Origin: Hyalella azteca
Taxonomy: Eukaryota; Arthropoda; Malacostraca; Amphipoda; Hyalellidae
Direction of reading: 5' to 3'
DNA: 64,000 nucleotides
Assembly: GCF_000764305.2 (NCBI RefSeq)
Contig: NW_025932549.1
Span: forward strand, 67,990-131,989
This document shows positions 12,544-22,620 of this stretch, one piece after another (position 1 is the stretch's first letter; every line of letters starts with the position of its first letter). The notes below the pieces were generated by a model. The model did not search any database, had not been told where the DNA came from, and saw only the letters and a list, made by a program, of their open reading frames with translations. The position numbers and the translations under genes were made by a program.

Positions 12544-15500
12544 GTGAGCTATTGCTAGTGTTTTCTCATAAATGTCCTTCGGCAACAATCTTCATTGGAA
12601 TTTAGTAATACGGTATAGTACTCATAGTCGCCATTTTACATGTCAATCGCGGAGGCAGCGGTGAAACTAAATTATCATCACAAGTGTTAATCTTTACTCC
12701 ATCAACTAATCGGATATTAATTATTGTACTAAATGTGTAGGGAAGAGATTTCTATTTCGTTTCAATACGGAATTCATAGCCGGAATTGCCAATGACATTT
12801 TTAATACATTTTTTTCGCGTACCGACATGAACTACTAGACCACTTCATCTATAAAGTTATATTAACAGCATTTATGGGCGACTTCTTAGTGCTAATTACC
12901 GCTGAAACTTCTCTTATTGCTGACCCATATTCGCCAGATTCAAGACAAAAGGCAACCTTACAAAGCATCTGAAGAGCAAGGCCCACTTCCAGCGATGCAT
13001 TCAGCTCGGCGTGCCCCATGAACCGCCAAGTGTGAGTTCTCTCTTCACTAAACGCATTATATCTATCCTCTCACAATGTTGCAGTGAGATTATGTGTGTC
13101 ATGATTTAGGATAAAATTCCTAGTTGGTAAATATTAGATAAACTATTTCTCTGCAATTCTTCCAATAACTACGCTAAATTATACATGGTGATTTCATTAC
13201 GAAATTTTTTTTTGGGTAATGAACACCTAAATTTATCTGGTGTGTTTTTCCAGAGCTCTGGTGATGACGCTTCGACCGAGATGGACTATGACGATAACGA
13301 TGAGGATGACGACGATGATGATGGTGAAGAAGACGACGATGAAGAGGATGACGAGTGTGACGAAGACATGCGGGAGAGCCGAGAGAACAGTTCTATGCGT
13401 GATAACAGCCGGGAAAACAGTTATGTCCGTGAAAGTAGTTGCGATAACAGCTACGTGAACGAGAGTAGAGAGGGCAGCTCCATGCGCGACAGCCGGGAAA
13501 ACAGCTATCTCGGGGAAAGTCGCGAGAACAGCTATGCTAGAGAGATCCGTGAGAATAGTTGTATTAGAGAGATCCGTGAGAACAGCTGTGTACGAGAGAG
13601 TCGAGAGAACAGCTGTATTAGAGAGAATTGCGAGAACAGTTACATTAGAGAGAGCCGTGGCTGTGTACCGGAAAGCCGAGAGAACAGTTGTATTCCTGAA
13701 TTTGCTTTTGTTGAAGAAAATATTGTTCTCGGTAGTGGTAACGGTTTCGAGAAAAACAAGGAAGACTTTTGTTTTTCTACTGGTCATTTACTATCATCTG
13801 CTGCCATGTCTTCTCACGAAGAAATCAAAGCGGACGAAGAAGTTTGCATCGACCTCCGCGTCTCCAAAGTGGCCTGTAGAAGCGCAGGGTCTCCTGCCTC
13901 AGCCCCAGACGACGCACCCATGGACCTCAGTATTAAGAAATCTTCTAACTCAACCCAACCGGGAGCAATCTTGCCGTCTTCCTTGCTACCTCACGTTGTT
14001 AGTAGCGCTAAGATTACCATAGCTTCAGTCACTTCATCTCGACCGAGTTTTTTACAACTTGTCCCTCCGAAAAGCAGCACAAGTCTTGTGTCTCCCCTCA
14101 CGCCAATCCGTGAACAACCCGCTGATATCTTATCGCCGGTCACCGATTCGTCTATGTTGCTCAAGAGTATATACAGTACGACAGAGCGCGCGTCACGAGT
14201 ATCTGTCCTGAGCAGCCAGGCTGGCTACCCACACTCCATAGCCGCCAGTCAGGCCAGCGGGGTAATGATGAAAGCCTACCTCACGCAACGTGCTATCCAG
14301 GACACATTCATCAAGCGCCATCAATACCAGGGTCAGACATCGTATTCAGATGCTAGTAATGAACCTTCAGATATAGAAAATTCTACCCACGAGTCAAAAA
14401 CAGGCCTCGAAACGGGCTCGGTTATATCTGCCGCTGTGAATGAAGGTGCATCCTCTAGCCCAGTCGTCAATATATCTCGGTCTAATTCGTCTTCTACTGT
14501 AGCGTCGTGTACTTTGAAACCAAAAAGTTACTATCAAGGGAAATGGCAGGGTACAACACTGCAGGCATCACCTTCGATCTCGCTGGCCACGTCATGCGTA
14601 TCTCAAGTTTTAGACAAACCCATCGCTGGTAAAGAAGCCTCAATTGATGAATTTTCCCCCTTGTCTGTTGCTTCCTTAGTGTCTGCATCTACACAAGGAT
14701 GTGAAGCTCTTATTGACGACGCGACCTTCAAAGGAAAATTGAGGGCAGCTTTCGATTTGGTCGAGGCCAATGATAGAGGAGTTACTGCTTTAGAATATTC
14801 CTTCCAGCGCTTTGCGGTATCTGAGGCTACTGGCAAGTTACCAAGAAGTCCGCCAATTGTTGTCAAATCAACTGCTGATGCTTCAGTGAGTCTATCGTGT
14901 GCTGTTCCTAAGAAAAATCATATTATGGCTGCTGCAAGAATGGTTGTCACATCGACGTCTAACTTGACTGCCCCAGAAGTGCCAACAACAACCGCTGACC
15001 GATCCCCAGCCGTTCCTGAGGGTTCTCTTACACCCGGTAAGAAACCAAACTACAATAACCGATCAGGAGAGATTGGCCTTTCTGACCATGCAAAACCGAT
15101 CGCAGCCATTGCACCAGCCCCTTTGGCGTCAAATCTGACTAAACCATCCCTAGTCTCTCAAGATATCCCTTCTTCAAATTCAACGTCTAAGATTCAAATC
15201 CCAGCATCGAGTTGGTCAAATGCTTCGAGTGTTCAATTAGGCTTGCCTACCCTTAACGACCCTAACGATACAGAGAAGCAGGCCACGAATTTCGACGCCA
15301 TCACACAACCTGATTCCTCTGCTCTAACTCAGACCGAAGAAAAGCCGGAAACAATCATTTCCAATTCGTCGTCGATAGTGGCTATTGATGCTTCTAACAA
15401 TTCTCGGAATGCTTCAGCCGTCGCTGTTGAACCGCCAGTAATCACATCATCTCCTAACTCCGAGAAACCCTGGGCTGTGACCATATCAGCGCCTTTGCCA

Positions 15501-18500
15501 CCTAATTCGAGATTAACGCGCTGTTTGACTTTTCCTGAATCCTCGTCGCCATCAAGCGTTTCAAGTTCACTGTCTGTGACGCTCTCAGTACCCAGCTCTG
15601 TTGCCGTGCCTGTCTCTCGGTCTGTTAATTCCCATCCGTCGCGCACTACGACCGTGACAACGCCTTTGTCCGCCAGCTCTGGAACTCTGCGGACGGTCAC
15701 TGTAGCCGGGCCGTCATCTGCCATGAACTTGACTGTACTCAATAGCAGTAACTCCAAGACTGGCACATCGTTCCTTTCGCCGAGTGGGGTGGTTCCTAAC
15801 CATGCAAATAAGTAAGTTGTTAATTATATATTTATTTTGCACTTGCAGTAGCCGATATTAATTTTTGTTTATTTTTAACTATCCAATGTTTATCCGCGCT
15901 GAAAAGCAGCGTCGTCACTCGGGTGGCCCAGTGGTTGCAGTTCAGAGTACCAAGATTGAAGCAGAGAGGTGCGGGTTCGATCCCAGCTCTGTGCGCCAGT
16001 TTCTGGTCAGAATCGGCGAGGAGGCCGAGCGGTTAAGCAAAATAGAATTGTAGCAGTGAGTTGCGAGTTAGAGACCGCAACAAGCTGTGAATGTTCTGCG
16101 ATGTTAAGGATCGGCGACAGCCCTACGGCCTTATAAACGCTGAAACCGCTATTATAATGTTCTTGTTCCTTACAACATGCTAGTAATACCCTGCAATCTG
16201 TGTTTGAATCCTATTAACGAATTTTATGATGCTTTAATTTTACCAATTGTAGAATTTAGTGGTGCTTCTTCACTACCAATTTTTTGTTCATTTTGTTTAA
16301 TTTTTTACGACGCAACATTGTGCTCATTTACGTATTTTTTTGGTGCAGTCGCTCGGCCCCGGAAGACGGTCGATGCCGCTGCTACATTTGCCACAAGGAG
16401 TTCGCTCGGTCGTCGCAGCTGGCGCTGCACTTGAACATTCATTACATGGAGCGGCGATTCCGCTGCGAGTCTTGCGCCGTCTCTTTCCGGACCAGCGGAC
16501 ACCTTCAGAAACACGAGCGATCAGCGAGTCACTTCAATAAGGCGAGTGAAAAATGTCATACAACACTACATCATTGTGTCTGCTTAGATTAAGTTTGTTT
16601 GTTCTTAATGTTCGGCTGTCGCTGCACAAGCTTCAGTAGAAGTCACGCAAATGTTAACATTCTGATGAAAAAATAAATTTTTAATGCGTTATGCTTCACC
16701 GTGGATAAGCGACTGGTTTGTTTTCCTGTGCAGGTGAATATGAACCTGACATTTGGGGCCGCGAGCACCGAGAACCCTCGTCCATTCAAGTGTCACGATT
16801 GTAAAATTGCCTTTCGTATTCACGGCCACCTTGCGAAACACTTGCGTTCCAAGATGCACATTCTCAAGCTGGAGTGTCTCAGTAAGCTTCCCTTTGGCTT
16901 GTACGCTGAGATGGAGAGAACTGGCCTCACGCTTGCTAACATCGACACGACGGACTGCGAACACTCGCTTCTTAGCTTGCAGGTCAGAAAAATTCTGCTA
17001 CGAATCAGGTTCAAATGACTTTTAATCATTGCTGGATATGCATTTCGTCATGCCTGACTTTGAAAGTAATGCCCGATTTTAAAACCGCCACTGGAAACAG
17101 CTGTGAATCTTTCAACTACCTTTTCAAACTGTAAATTTAGTTGATGCCGTGTTTCATTAAAACAATACGTGTAACTTAAGAATATCTTCCCAGTCTCTGG
17201 CGGGTAAGCTGTTTGCAAAAGAGCCGGAAAAATTACTGGCGTGGCGAAACGGTACAGCCGACACGGAGGGCTTGGGTGAAACTTCTCGACCACGCACCGT
17301 GTCGGGGTCATCGGTGAACTCGGACGAATATCTTCTTGCAGATGACCAGGACGAGCCTTCGCCGCTGCCAGACTCTGGTACTCTTCCACTCACCGCTGTC
17401 ACATTGCCGATATGCTGTCTATATTTTGACATGAAAACGTTTATATGTTTTTGTTTTGTATTATGTTTTGTACTGTACTGCCAGTAACTCACCGCTGTTT
17501 CATTGCCGCAATGCTGCCTATATTTTGACCTGAAAGAGCATGTATGTTATTGTACTGTATTATATTGTGTACTACTGTACTGCAAGAAACTCACCGCATC
17601 TTATTGCCGCAATTCTAACTATATTTTGACATGAAAGCGTATATATGTTTTTTTAATGTATTACCTATATTGTGTACTACTGTACCTACTTCAAATAACT
17701 CACCGCTGTCTCATTGCCGCAATGCTGCCTATATTTTGACATGAAAGCGTATGTATGTGTTTGTACTGTATTATGTCGTGTACCGCACTGCAAGTTCATG
17801 TATAACGGGATGAGTGAACTTTGCTCTCAATTCCTTATGAACCGCAGAACACATTGCATCGATTGGATTTTCTGGAGTTTAACTGAACATAACTGCTTTA
17901 ATGTACTGCCCAGAGGCCGTATTATTAAGTTCGCATATTCGTCAACCATAAACAGACAGCTTTCCGAGCCGATTTCTCCACTCATAGACAAGAAATTTAC
18001 CGCTACGTGCACTTAGGAAGTTGTGATGTTCTTGCGTCAGGACCGTTGACTTCTATAGTGAAAAAATCTTAATCATATTCGATTCTACGTATTGCATTTT
18101 TCTTCAAGATTACGTGTACTTCAAAAGTGTAATTTTTATCAATACTCCGAATTTTCAAAATTTCTTGCATCTCTTCCGACCATTATTTTGGTGCAAATGT
18201 GTGAAAATTCATGTAAAACTTCTTCGTCTTTACTAAGCTAAGAAGAATTAAATTTGAACTCCGAAAGTCTCTGCATGTTATCAGTGTCATCAATTCATTT
18301 GATGCTCGTTTGTAGCTGTTGTCTAATTGAACCTATTTTTTTCTCCTAGGTGACGAGAACGAGAGTACTCCAGTCACTCCTGCCAACTCATCGTCAGGCA
18401 ACGTTTCCTCGCTTCAAGCAGCAGTGGAAAAAACAATTCCTGACGTTGCCATTGAACCACAAGCATCCTTATCAACGTCTCCCACACCATCTTCGCTATC

Positions 18501-18633
18501 ACCAGAATTGCCTTCATCATCGGTATCTCATGTTGCGGTAACAACTTCGTTATCGCCTCCGCCTGGAGTTCCGTCGACGCCGTCGACTCCCAAATTAGGT
18601 GGTAGCTCGTCGCAGTCTCCTTCATGCGCATGA
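8573..18633 (+). CDS. shn: Schnurri/HIVEP-family zinc-finger transcription factor, seven-exon model
   Basis: Model join: 8573-12543, 12938-13031, 13254-15811, 16349-16541, 16734-16982, 17194-17377, 18350-18633; 2,510 codons plus TGA, and every splice phase fits. Fingers seen: a C2H2 near residues 118-140, a CCHC near 541-561, the ZAS-type pair at 1290-1310 and 1318-1340 ([18 protein letters not shown], then [10 protein letters not shown]), an acidic run directly after it, and a C-terminal triplet at 2219-2239, 2247-2269 and 2292-2314. The ZAS pair plus acidic stretch is the family signature, and the terminal triplet is typical of arthropod Schnurri. Family knowledge: Schnurri acts in the nucleus with Mad/Medea in Dpp/BMP signalling, notably to repress brinker. 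Length is close to that of Drosophila Shn. The N-terminal ZAS pair is not seen, so upstream exons outside the window are possible and the start is uncertain. Confidence 0.88.
12938..13031 (+). CDS. shn: schnurri exon 2 (second half of ZAS finger pair)
   Basis: A 94-base exon between ATTCGCCAG and GTGAGT. It completes the split Arg codon and encodes [16 protein letters not shown], the highly conserved second finger of the ZAS pair, followed by [14 protein letters not shown]. The exon ends in phase 0. Splitting the second ZAS finger at the FKTKG motif fits the residue-level continuity with exon 1. It is too short for simple open-frame searches. Confidence 0.9.
13254..15811 (+). CDS. shn: schnurri exon 3 (acidic domain, RENS repeats, Ser/Thr-rich region)
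   Basis: Acceptor TTTTTCCAG, donor AATAA before GTAAGT, so the last two bases begin a split Asn codon. The exon opens with an almost pure Asp/Glu stretch (model residues about 1366-1394), the acidic element that normally follows a ZAS pair. Next come about a dozen 8-10 residue repeats around RESRENSY/C (about 1395-1505), then PMDLS at 13917-13931, which matches the PxDLS motif recognised by the CtBP co-repressor, and a long Ser/Thr/Pro/Val-rich low-complexity tail. The CtBP reading is an inference from the motif alone. Confidence 0.88.
15905..16140 (+). mobile_element. tRNA-derived SINE in schnurri intron 3
   Basis: A tRNA-like RNA polymerase III promoter is visible: A box TGGCCCAGTGG at 15924-15934 and B box GGTTCGATCC at 15974-15983, spaced as in tRNAs. 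The arms do not fold as a usable tRNA and the sequence runs on into unrelated body sequence with a second A-box-like string (GGCCGAGCGGTTAAG) about 100 bases downstream. That is SINE architecture rather than a tRNA gene. It starts about 90 bases after the exon 3 donor. Boundaries are estimates; no clear target-site duplication was found. Confidence 0.7.
16349..16541 (+). CDS. shn: schnurri exon 4 (first two fingers of the C-terminal triplet)
   Basis: The acceptor TTTGGTGCAG supplies the third base of the split Asn codon. The exon encodes [21 protein letters not shown] and the linker YMERRFR, followed by [20 protein letters not shown] ending in ASH, two C2H2 fingers of the Schnurri C-terminal set. 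To keep phase 0 into exon 5, the exon must end at AATAAG before GCGAGT, a GC-AG intron. The nearby GTGAAA at 16546 would give the wrong phase. Confidence 0.88.
16734..16982 (+). CDS. shn: schnurri exon 5 (third C-terminal finger and conserved downstream block)
   Basis: Acceptor TTTTCCTGTGCAG, donor TTGCAG before GTCAGA, phase 0 at both ends. It encodes [14 protein letters not shown] then [12 protein letters not shown], the last C2H2 finger, followed by a block ([19 protein letters not shown] region, then [15 protein letters not shown]) that I recognise as strongly conserved after the terminal finger in arthropod Schnurri proteins. Confidence 0.9.
17194..17377 (+). CDS. shn: schnurri exon 6
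   Basis: Acceptor ATATCTTCCCAG. The exon continues phase 0 from exon 5 with [15 protein letters not shown] and an acidic, Ser-rich end ([20 protein letters not shown]). I end it after GACTCTG, before GTACTC, because the single leftover G joins with GT at the start of exon 7 to make a Gly codon. That donor is weak. If it is not used, the frame runs on into the intronic repeat and stops at 17487 after a hydrophobic, Cys/Phe-rich tail. Confidence 0.8.
17386..17795. repeat. Four-unit tandem repeat in the last schnurri intron
   Basis: Four units of roughly 100-110 bases each share AACTCACCGCTGT, ATTGCCGCAATGCTGCC, TATATTTTGACATGAAAGCG and a TGTACTGTATTAT-rich end. The first unit begins directly downstream of the inferred exon 6 donor. 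Copies differ by small indels and substitutions, so the array is not freshly amplified. Confidence 0.85.
18350..18633 (+). CDS. shn: schnurri exon 7 (C-terminus)
   Basis: A strong acceptor (pyrimidine tract TTTTTTTCTCCTAG) precedes this exon. In the phase set by exon 6 it reads [20 protein letters not shown], then a Pro/Ser/Thr-rich tail ending QSPSCA and TGA at 18631-18633. Two other frames are partly open but break the phase. The Ser/Pro-rich terminus without domains matches the general character of the family's C-terminal end. Confidence 0.78.
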
Positions 18634-19690
18634 TCTATCGTGTCCTGTGCAAGCGTAACCTTCTCTCAATTTTCTCAAAAATCTTCTGATGTGACTTGCA
18701 ATTAAGACAAAATTTCTCACCTATATATATTTTTCCTTGTGTATTTTCAGTTTTTGGCAAGACCTCCTCTAACTGCTGAAGCATCTACTGATTTGTAGAT
18801 TAATTTCAAAACTCCAAATGCCAGAAATGCAAATCCTTTCTATTTTTCTTTCTTATTTGTTTTCTTTTGAGATACCCAATTTGTACATATAGATTTTTGA
18901 TATTAGCCGGAGTGATTTTTTAAACAAACTTCCTCTAGGGTCAAATGTTCGCATAATTTATACACACTGTGCTACCTGTACAAAGAATTTTGTTACTGTC
19001 TTCGATAACTGTACATTTTTAAGATCTTTCAGCGTCTTAGCTTGTCTGATCAAGAGTGGTGCTGTTTATTTCATTTAATCTCAAATTACTTTCTGAATCC
19101 AATCAAATTCCTTGTACTATATGCTGTTGGTTGCATTCTTCCGTGTATCGTCTTTCAGACGTGCTCCCACATACTACGTAAACATGGCATTTCTTTTTTG
19201 TTACTAAGAGCAAGAAGCCACAGAACTTCAACGTCGGGAACCGTTCATCACCTACTGAGCTGTCATCGTGCAGACATTGTTTTTGTATAAATTAACTAAG
19301 CCACGGGCATTTAGATGTCGCTCGTATTTAGGAATATTGAGCTAAGAGTCTAAGAATATAAGGTTCTAAATTTGCCCTGCAAACTTCATGCGGCAAAACT
19401 CGGCTGCTTTCATGTGTGTCCCAAGTGCTCTTCAGGCAACAACGTCAAGCATATCCATTTTGTACGTATTTCTAGAACAATCCAAATTTAAATTGGTCGG
19501 CCCATCACAGAGTCTACACGTCGTAGTGGCATAGCTAGGATTTCCCGGCATGTATATTTTGATACTGAGCTTTGGAGCTGTTTTTATGTATTTTAATGTC
19601 GAAAATAAGCAGCTACTTAGCGCAATTTGTATAAATGATGGAGTGTTAGCAATGAAGCCTGTATTTTTAGCGTGCAATAATTAAACATAT
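18634..19690 (+). other. shn: Probable schnurri 3'UTR
   Basis: AT-rich sequence downstream of the schnurri stop with no convincing coding frame. A Pumilio-type element is present (listed separately). The first plausible poly(A) signal I see is ATTAAA at 19680-19685, followed by a T-rich stretch; a canonical AATAAA occurs later near 20056. The end of the transcript is therefore uncertain. Confidence 0.45.
18882..18889 (+). promoter_or_regulatory. Pumilio-recognition-like element in 3'UTR
   Basis: TGTACATA fits the UGUANAUA consensus bound by Pumilio/PUF proteins and lies about 250 bases past the schnurri stop. An 8-mer of this kind can occur by chance in AT-rich DNA. Confidence 0.35.
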
Positions 19691-21884
19691 TCTTACAGAT
19701 GCTCAAATTGGATTAGCTCTTTTTCGTTTTTTATTCACAAGTATTATTTTTCTTATCTGCCTCAAAGCGTTCTAATTGATGCATTAAATGCCTTAATTTG
19801 TCAGAAGAATTATGAGCGCTCGTTACTCTTACTACTGTATTTAAAACGTCTTATATTCACCGCTACAATAGCGTTTGCTTCAATTTCTAGTAAACAACAG
19901 AAAAGAAATAAGTATGAGTGTAATATCATTTTTCTTGATTACTTAGTCGAGATCTAGACTTTATTTAAGGTGCATGGAAAGTTTCAATCTCGAAGTACAA
20001 ATCGAATTCAAGGTTTTCAGATGGTCCGTATGTACGTACTCCAACACTCTGTACAAATAAACATGAGACGTATTCAAAAATATACGATTGTTCATCTTAA
20101 AGTCCAACGTAACTATTTTATGAATTTTCTACTATCGTATTTCCACTCATGACTTAAACGCCTCGTGTTAAACTGAGCAAATTTTTACCTTAATTTATTA
20201 CAACAATTGACTTTGAAGAGCGTGTGCAATCAATCATTCATTCTGCCTTTTATTTTGTTATTGTAATTTAAATTCACGTATCTTATTAGATATCTCGGCA
20301 AATTTCTGACGCGTGATAACGTCCCCAAATGAGCAATAGAGTTAATTGTTTTCGCGAGCATCGAACAGAAGCTACTTGAGTTGTAATTTGGTGCCATTAA
20401 TTTTTCTTGTATAGTCCCTCTGTGCAAATGATGAGCTGAATCACGTTGAGGAAGTAAACTTGTAGTTTTCCTAGCCAACTTATTTGATAACTTATTTGAA
20501 AAAAATATATATTTTATAAAGAACTTCACTTTTGCATAGACAATCAATGTGCTGCTATCTATATCTTGGAATTTTTCCTGTTCAGCACCTCCAATACTCA
20601 AAAGAAGAGGCAGGTACAATTTGTTTCAGTTAATTGTGCTCTATTTAAGACTTAAATTCATGACATTGTGTAAAAATGTTGTTTGCTTTGTTGTTCTGTT
20701 ATTAAAAAATTGCAGAAATGTTAGAATATCTCTTCCCTTCCAATTCTTCATATTTTCGGTTTAACCGACATAGCAATTATGATAAATTTATAGTGATAAG
20801 CAGAGAGCTTGCACGATTTGTAGAAGTCATTATCACTTTCGAACAATAATTTTTCAGCAGGAAACTATGACATTGAATGCATATGAAATTAAAATTATAC
20901 CGATCACGGTACATCACTTAAATGATTCAATTATTCACTGATGGTAATAATAATGTTAAATATTTGTTAATAGTGATAGAATGTGTTTGAAATAGCAGTT
21001 TTGTTTCATGCTCAATCTTAATTTAAAGTGATATACACTCTAAATCCTGAAAGCTTTATTCATACTCATCCGGTTTTATTTTACAAATTTGGAAAAACAT
21101 GTGCACAGTCCGTAGATTTGAGACGACCTTCGTTCATCGTCGCTCGCTGCCATCGAGGCGGCCTACGTGCCGGTATACAAAACACTTAACTTATTCAGAA
21201 TCAGAAAGATACTTATTATTAATGTAAACGTTGGTCGAGCGTTTCAGGACCTGCCATTGAATGGTCCATGACTCAAATGCATGAATCTATCAACAATAAA
21301 CGCGTATTTAGGTACAAACACGAAATTTATTTCAGAGAATAAATTCTTAAAGCTCACCATAATATAAATTCGGAATTATTGTAGATCTTTGATTAATATT
21401 ATTTACTGACACAATAGTAATCTAACTAAATAACTTTTCCCTTCACCTTATTATAAACGTCTATCGATAAAGTTTCCATTTTCATTATGTAGCAATTATT
21501 AAAAATGACGCAAATATAAATATAATTAATAATTACTTTGATTAAATTATGAATACCAGTTATTTTTTTCATTTTTGGTCGTTATATATGTTTTTAATTT
21601 CATTATATATTTTATCGTTCGAGTTTACCAGCATATTCATCAAGAGAAAAATCCTGTTATTCGCTTTTGCATTTCACTTCCAAATTTCACTTATATATGT
21701 CTGTCAGTCGTACTCATGGGGCACCTTGTAAAATCGCGGCTGGTCTAACTTCCGTTAAATAGTGTTGTTGTGGTATTTATAAATTGATCTTCGTGTTCGT
21801 GATATTTATGGATTGTCTCTGATGGCATTATATAAATTCGGATAACTGACGTGCCGGACAATGTTACGGTCGGGATCGCTGCCT

Positions 21885-22620
21885 GTCTCCGAACCTAATG
21901 ACCAAGAAATATCTCCCAAACTAATGAACGCAGCTCGATGAAACTTGGTACACTTATTCATTAGGTCCTAACGGAGATGTTTAACTCGTGAAAATTTTTT
22001 TTTAATTTCACCTTCATTCGTGAGTTATTCGGCGAAACAGGCCAAAATTTGCAGTGACCAAAACATTTCTTCTTAACTAGTGAACAGATTTGGACGAAAA
22101 TTTGAATATACCATCGTAACCACCCAACGGTTATTTTTAGCTCGTTAAGTCGAAGGGGAACACAGTAATTTGCACTCGAATTATCTGCAATAAAGTTGAA
22201 TTATCCAAAGAAATGTTTATTCATTCGTTCAACAGTGGATTTAACGTATTGCCTTATTACTCGCGAACGAAGGAGAAATCGAAAAATTTTCCACAAGCTC
22301 AACATAACCCTACACCGTTAGGTCCTAATAAATACGTGTACAAAGTTTCATTAGCTCCGTTCGTTAGTTTGGGAGATATTTCTTGGTCACTGCAAATATG
22401 AAAACTGGCCGCAAAATCGGCCTCAGAAATGCCGGTCGTTTCTCCTTATAGCCGTATATTTCGCAAACGAAGGCAAAATCGAAAAACTTGCCACGTGCTA
22501 AACATCACAGTTGGGTGGTTAGGAATGTTTATTCGAAGTTAAGTTCAAATCTGTTTAGTAGTTTAGAACAAATGTCTTTGTCGCTGCAAATTTACGGACG
22601 TCGCTGTCGCGCTTACGTCT
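21885..22620. mobile_element. Modular inverted-repeat (foldback-like) element, short copy
   Basis: Two modules occur first in one orientation and then again reversed. Module A carries AATATCTCCCAAACTAATGA and GAAACTTGGTACAC; module B carries TGAACAGATTTGGACGAAAA and ACCCAACGGTTATTTTTAGC. The reverse copies are at about 22290-22400 (TTAGTTTGGGAGATATTTCT) and about 22470-22600 (CAAATCTGTTTAGTAGTTTA). The order is A-B then reversed A, reversed B, so it is not one simple palindrome. The same family recurs at 59.45-61.0 kb. No transposase frame is present. Confidence 0.7.

Noticed and set aside
13233..13787. 184-codon minus-strand frame
   Set aside because: Antisense shadow of the acidic and RENS repeat coding region of schnurri, where codon bias keeps the opposite strand open.
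15329..15766. 145-codon minus-strand frame
   Set aside because: Antisense shadow of the Ser/Thr/Val-rich part of schnurri exon 3.
15921..15990. Possible tRNA gene
   Set aside because: A and B boxes are present but the acceptor and anticodon arms do not pair; better explained as a SINE head.
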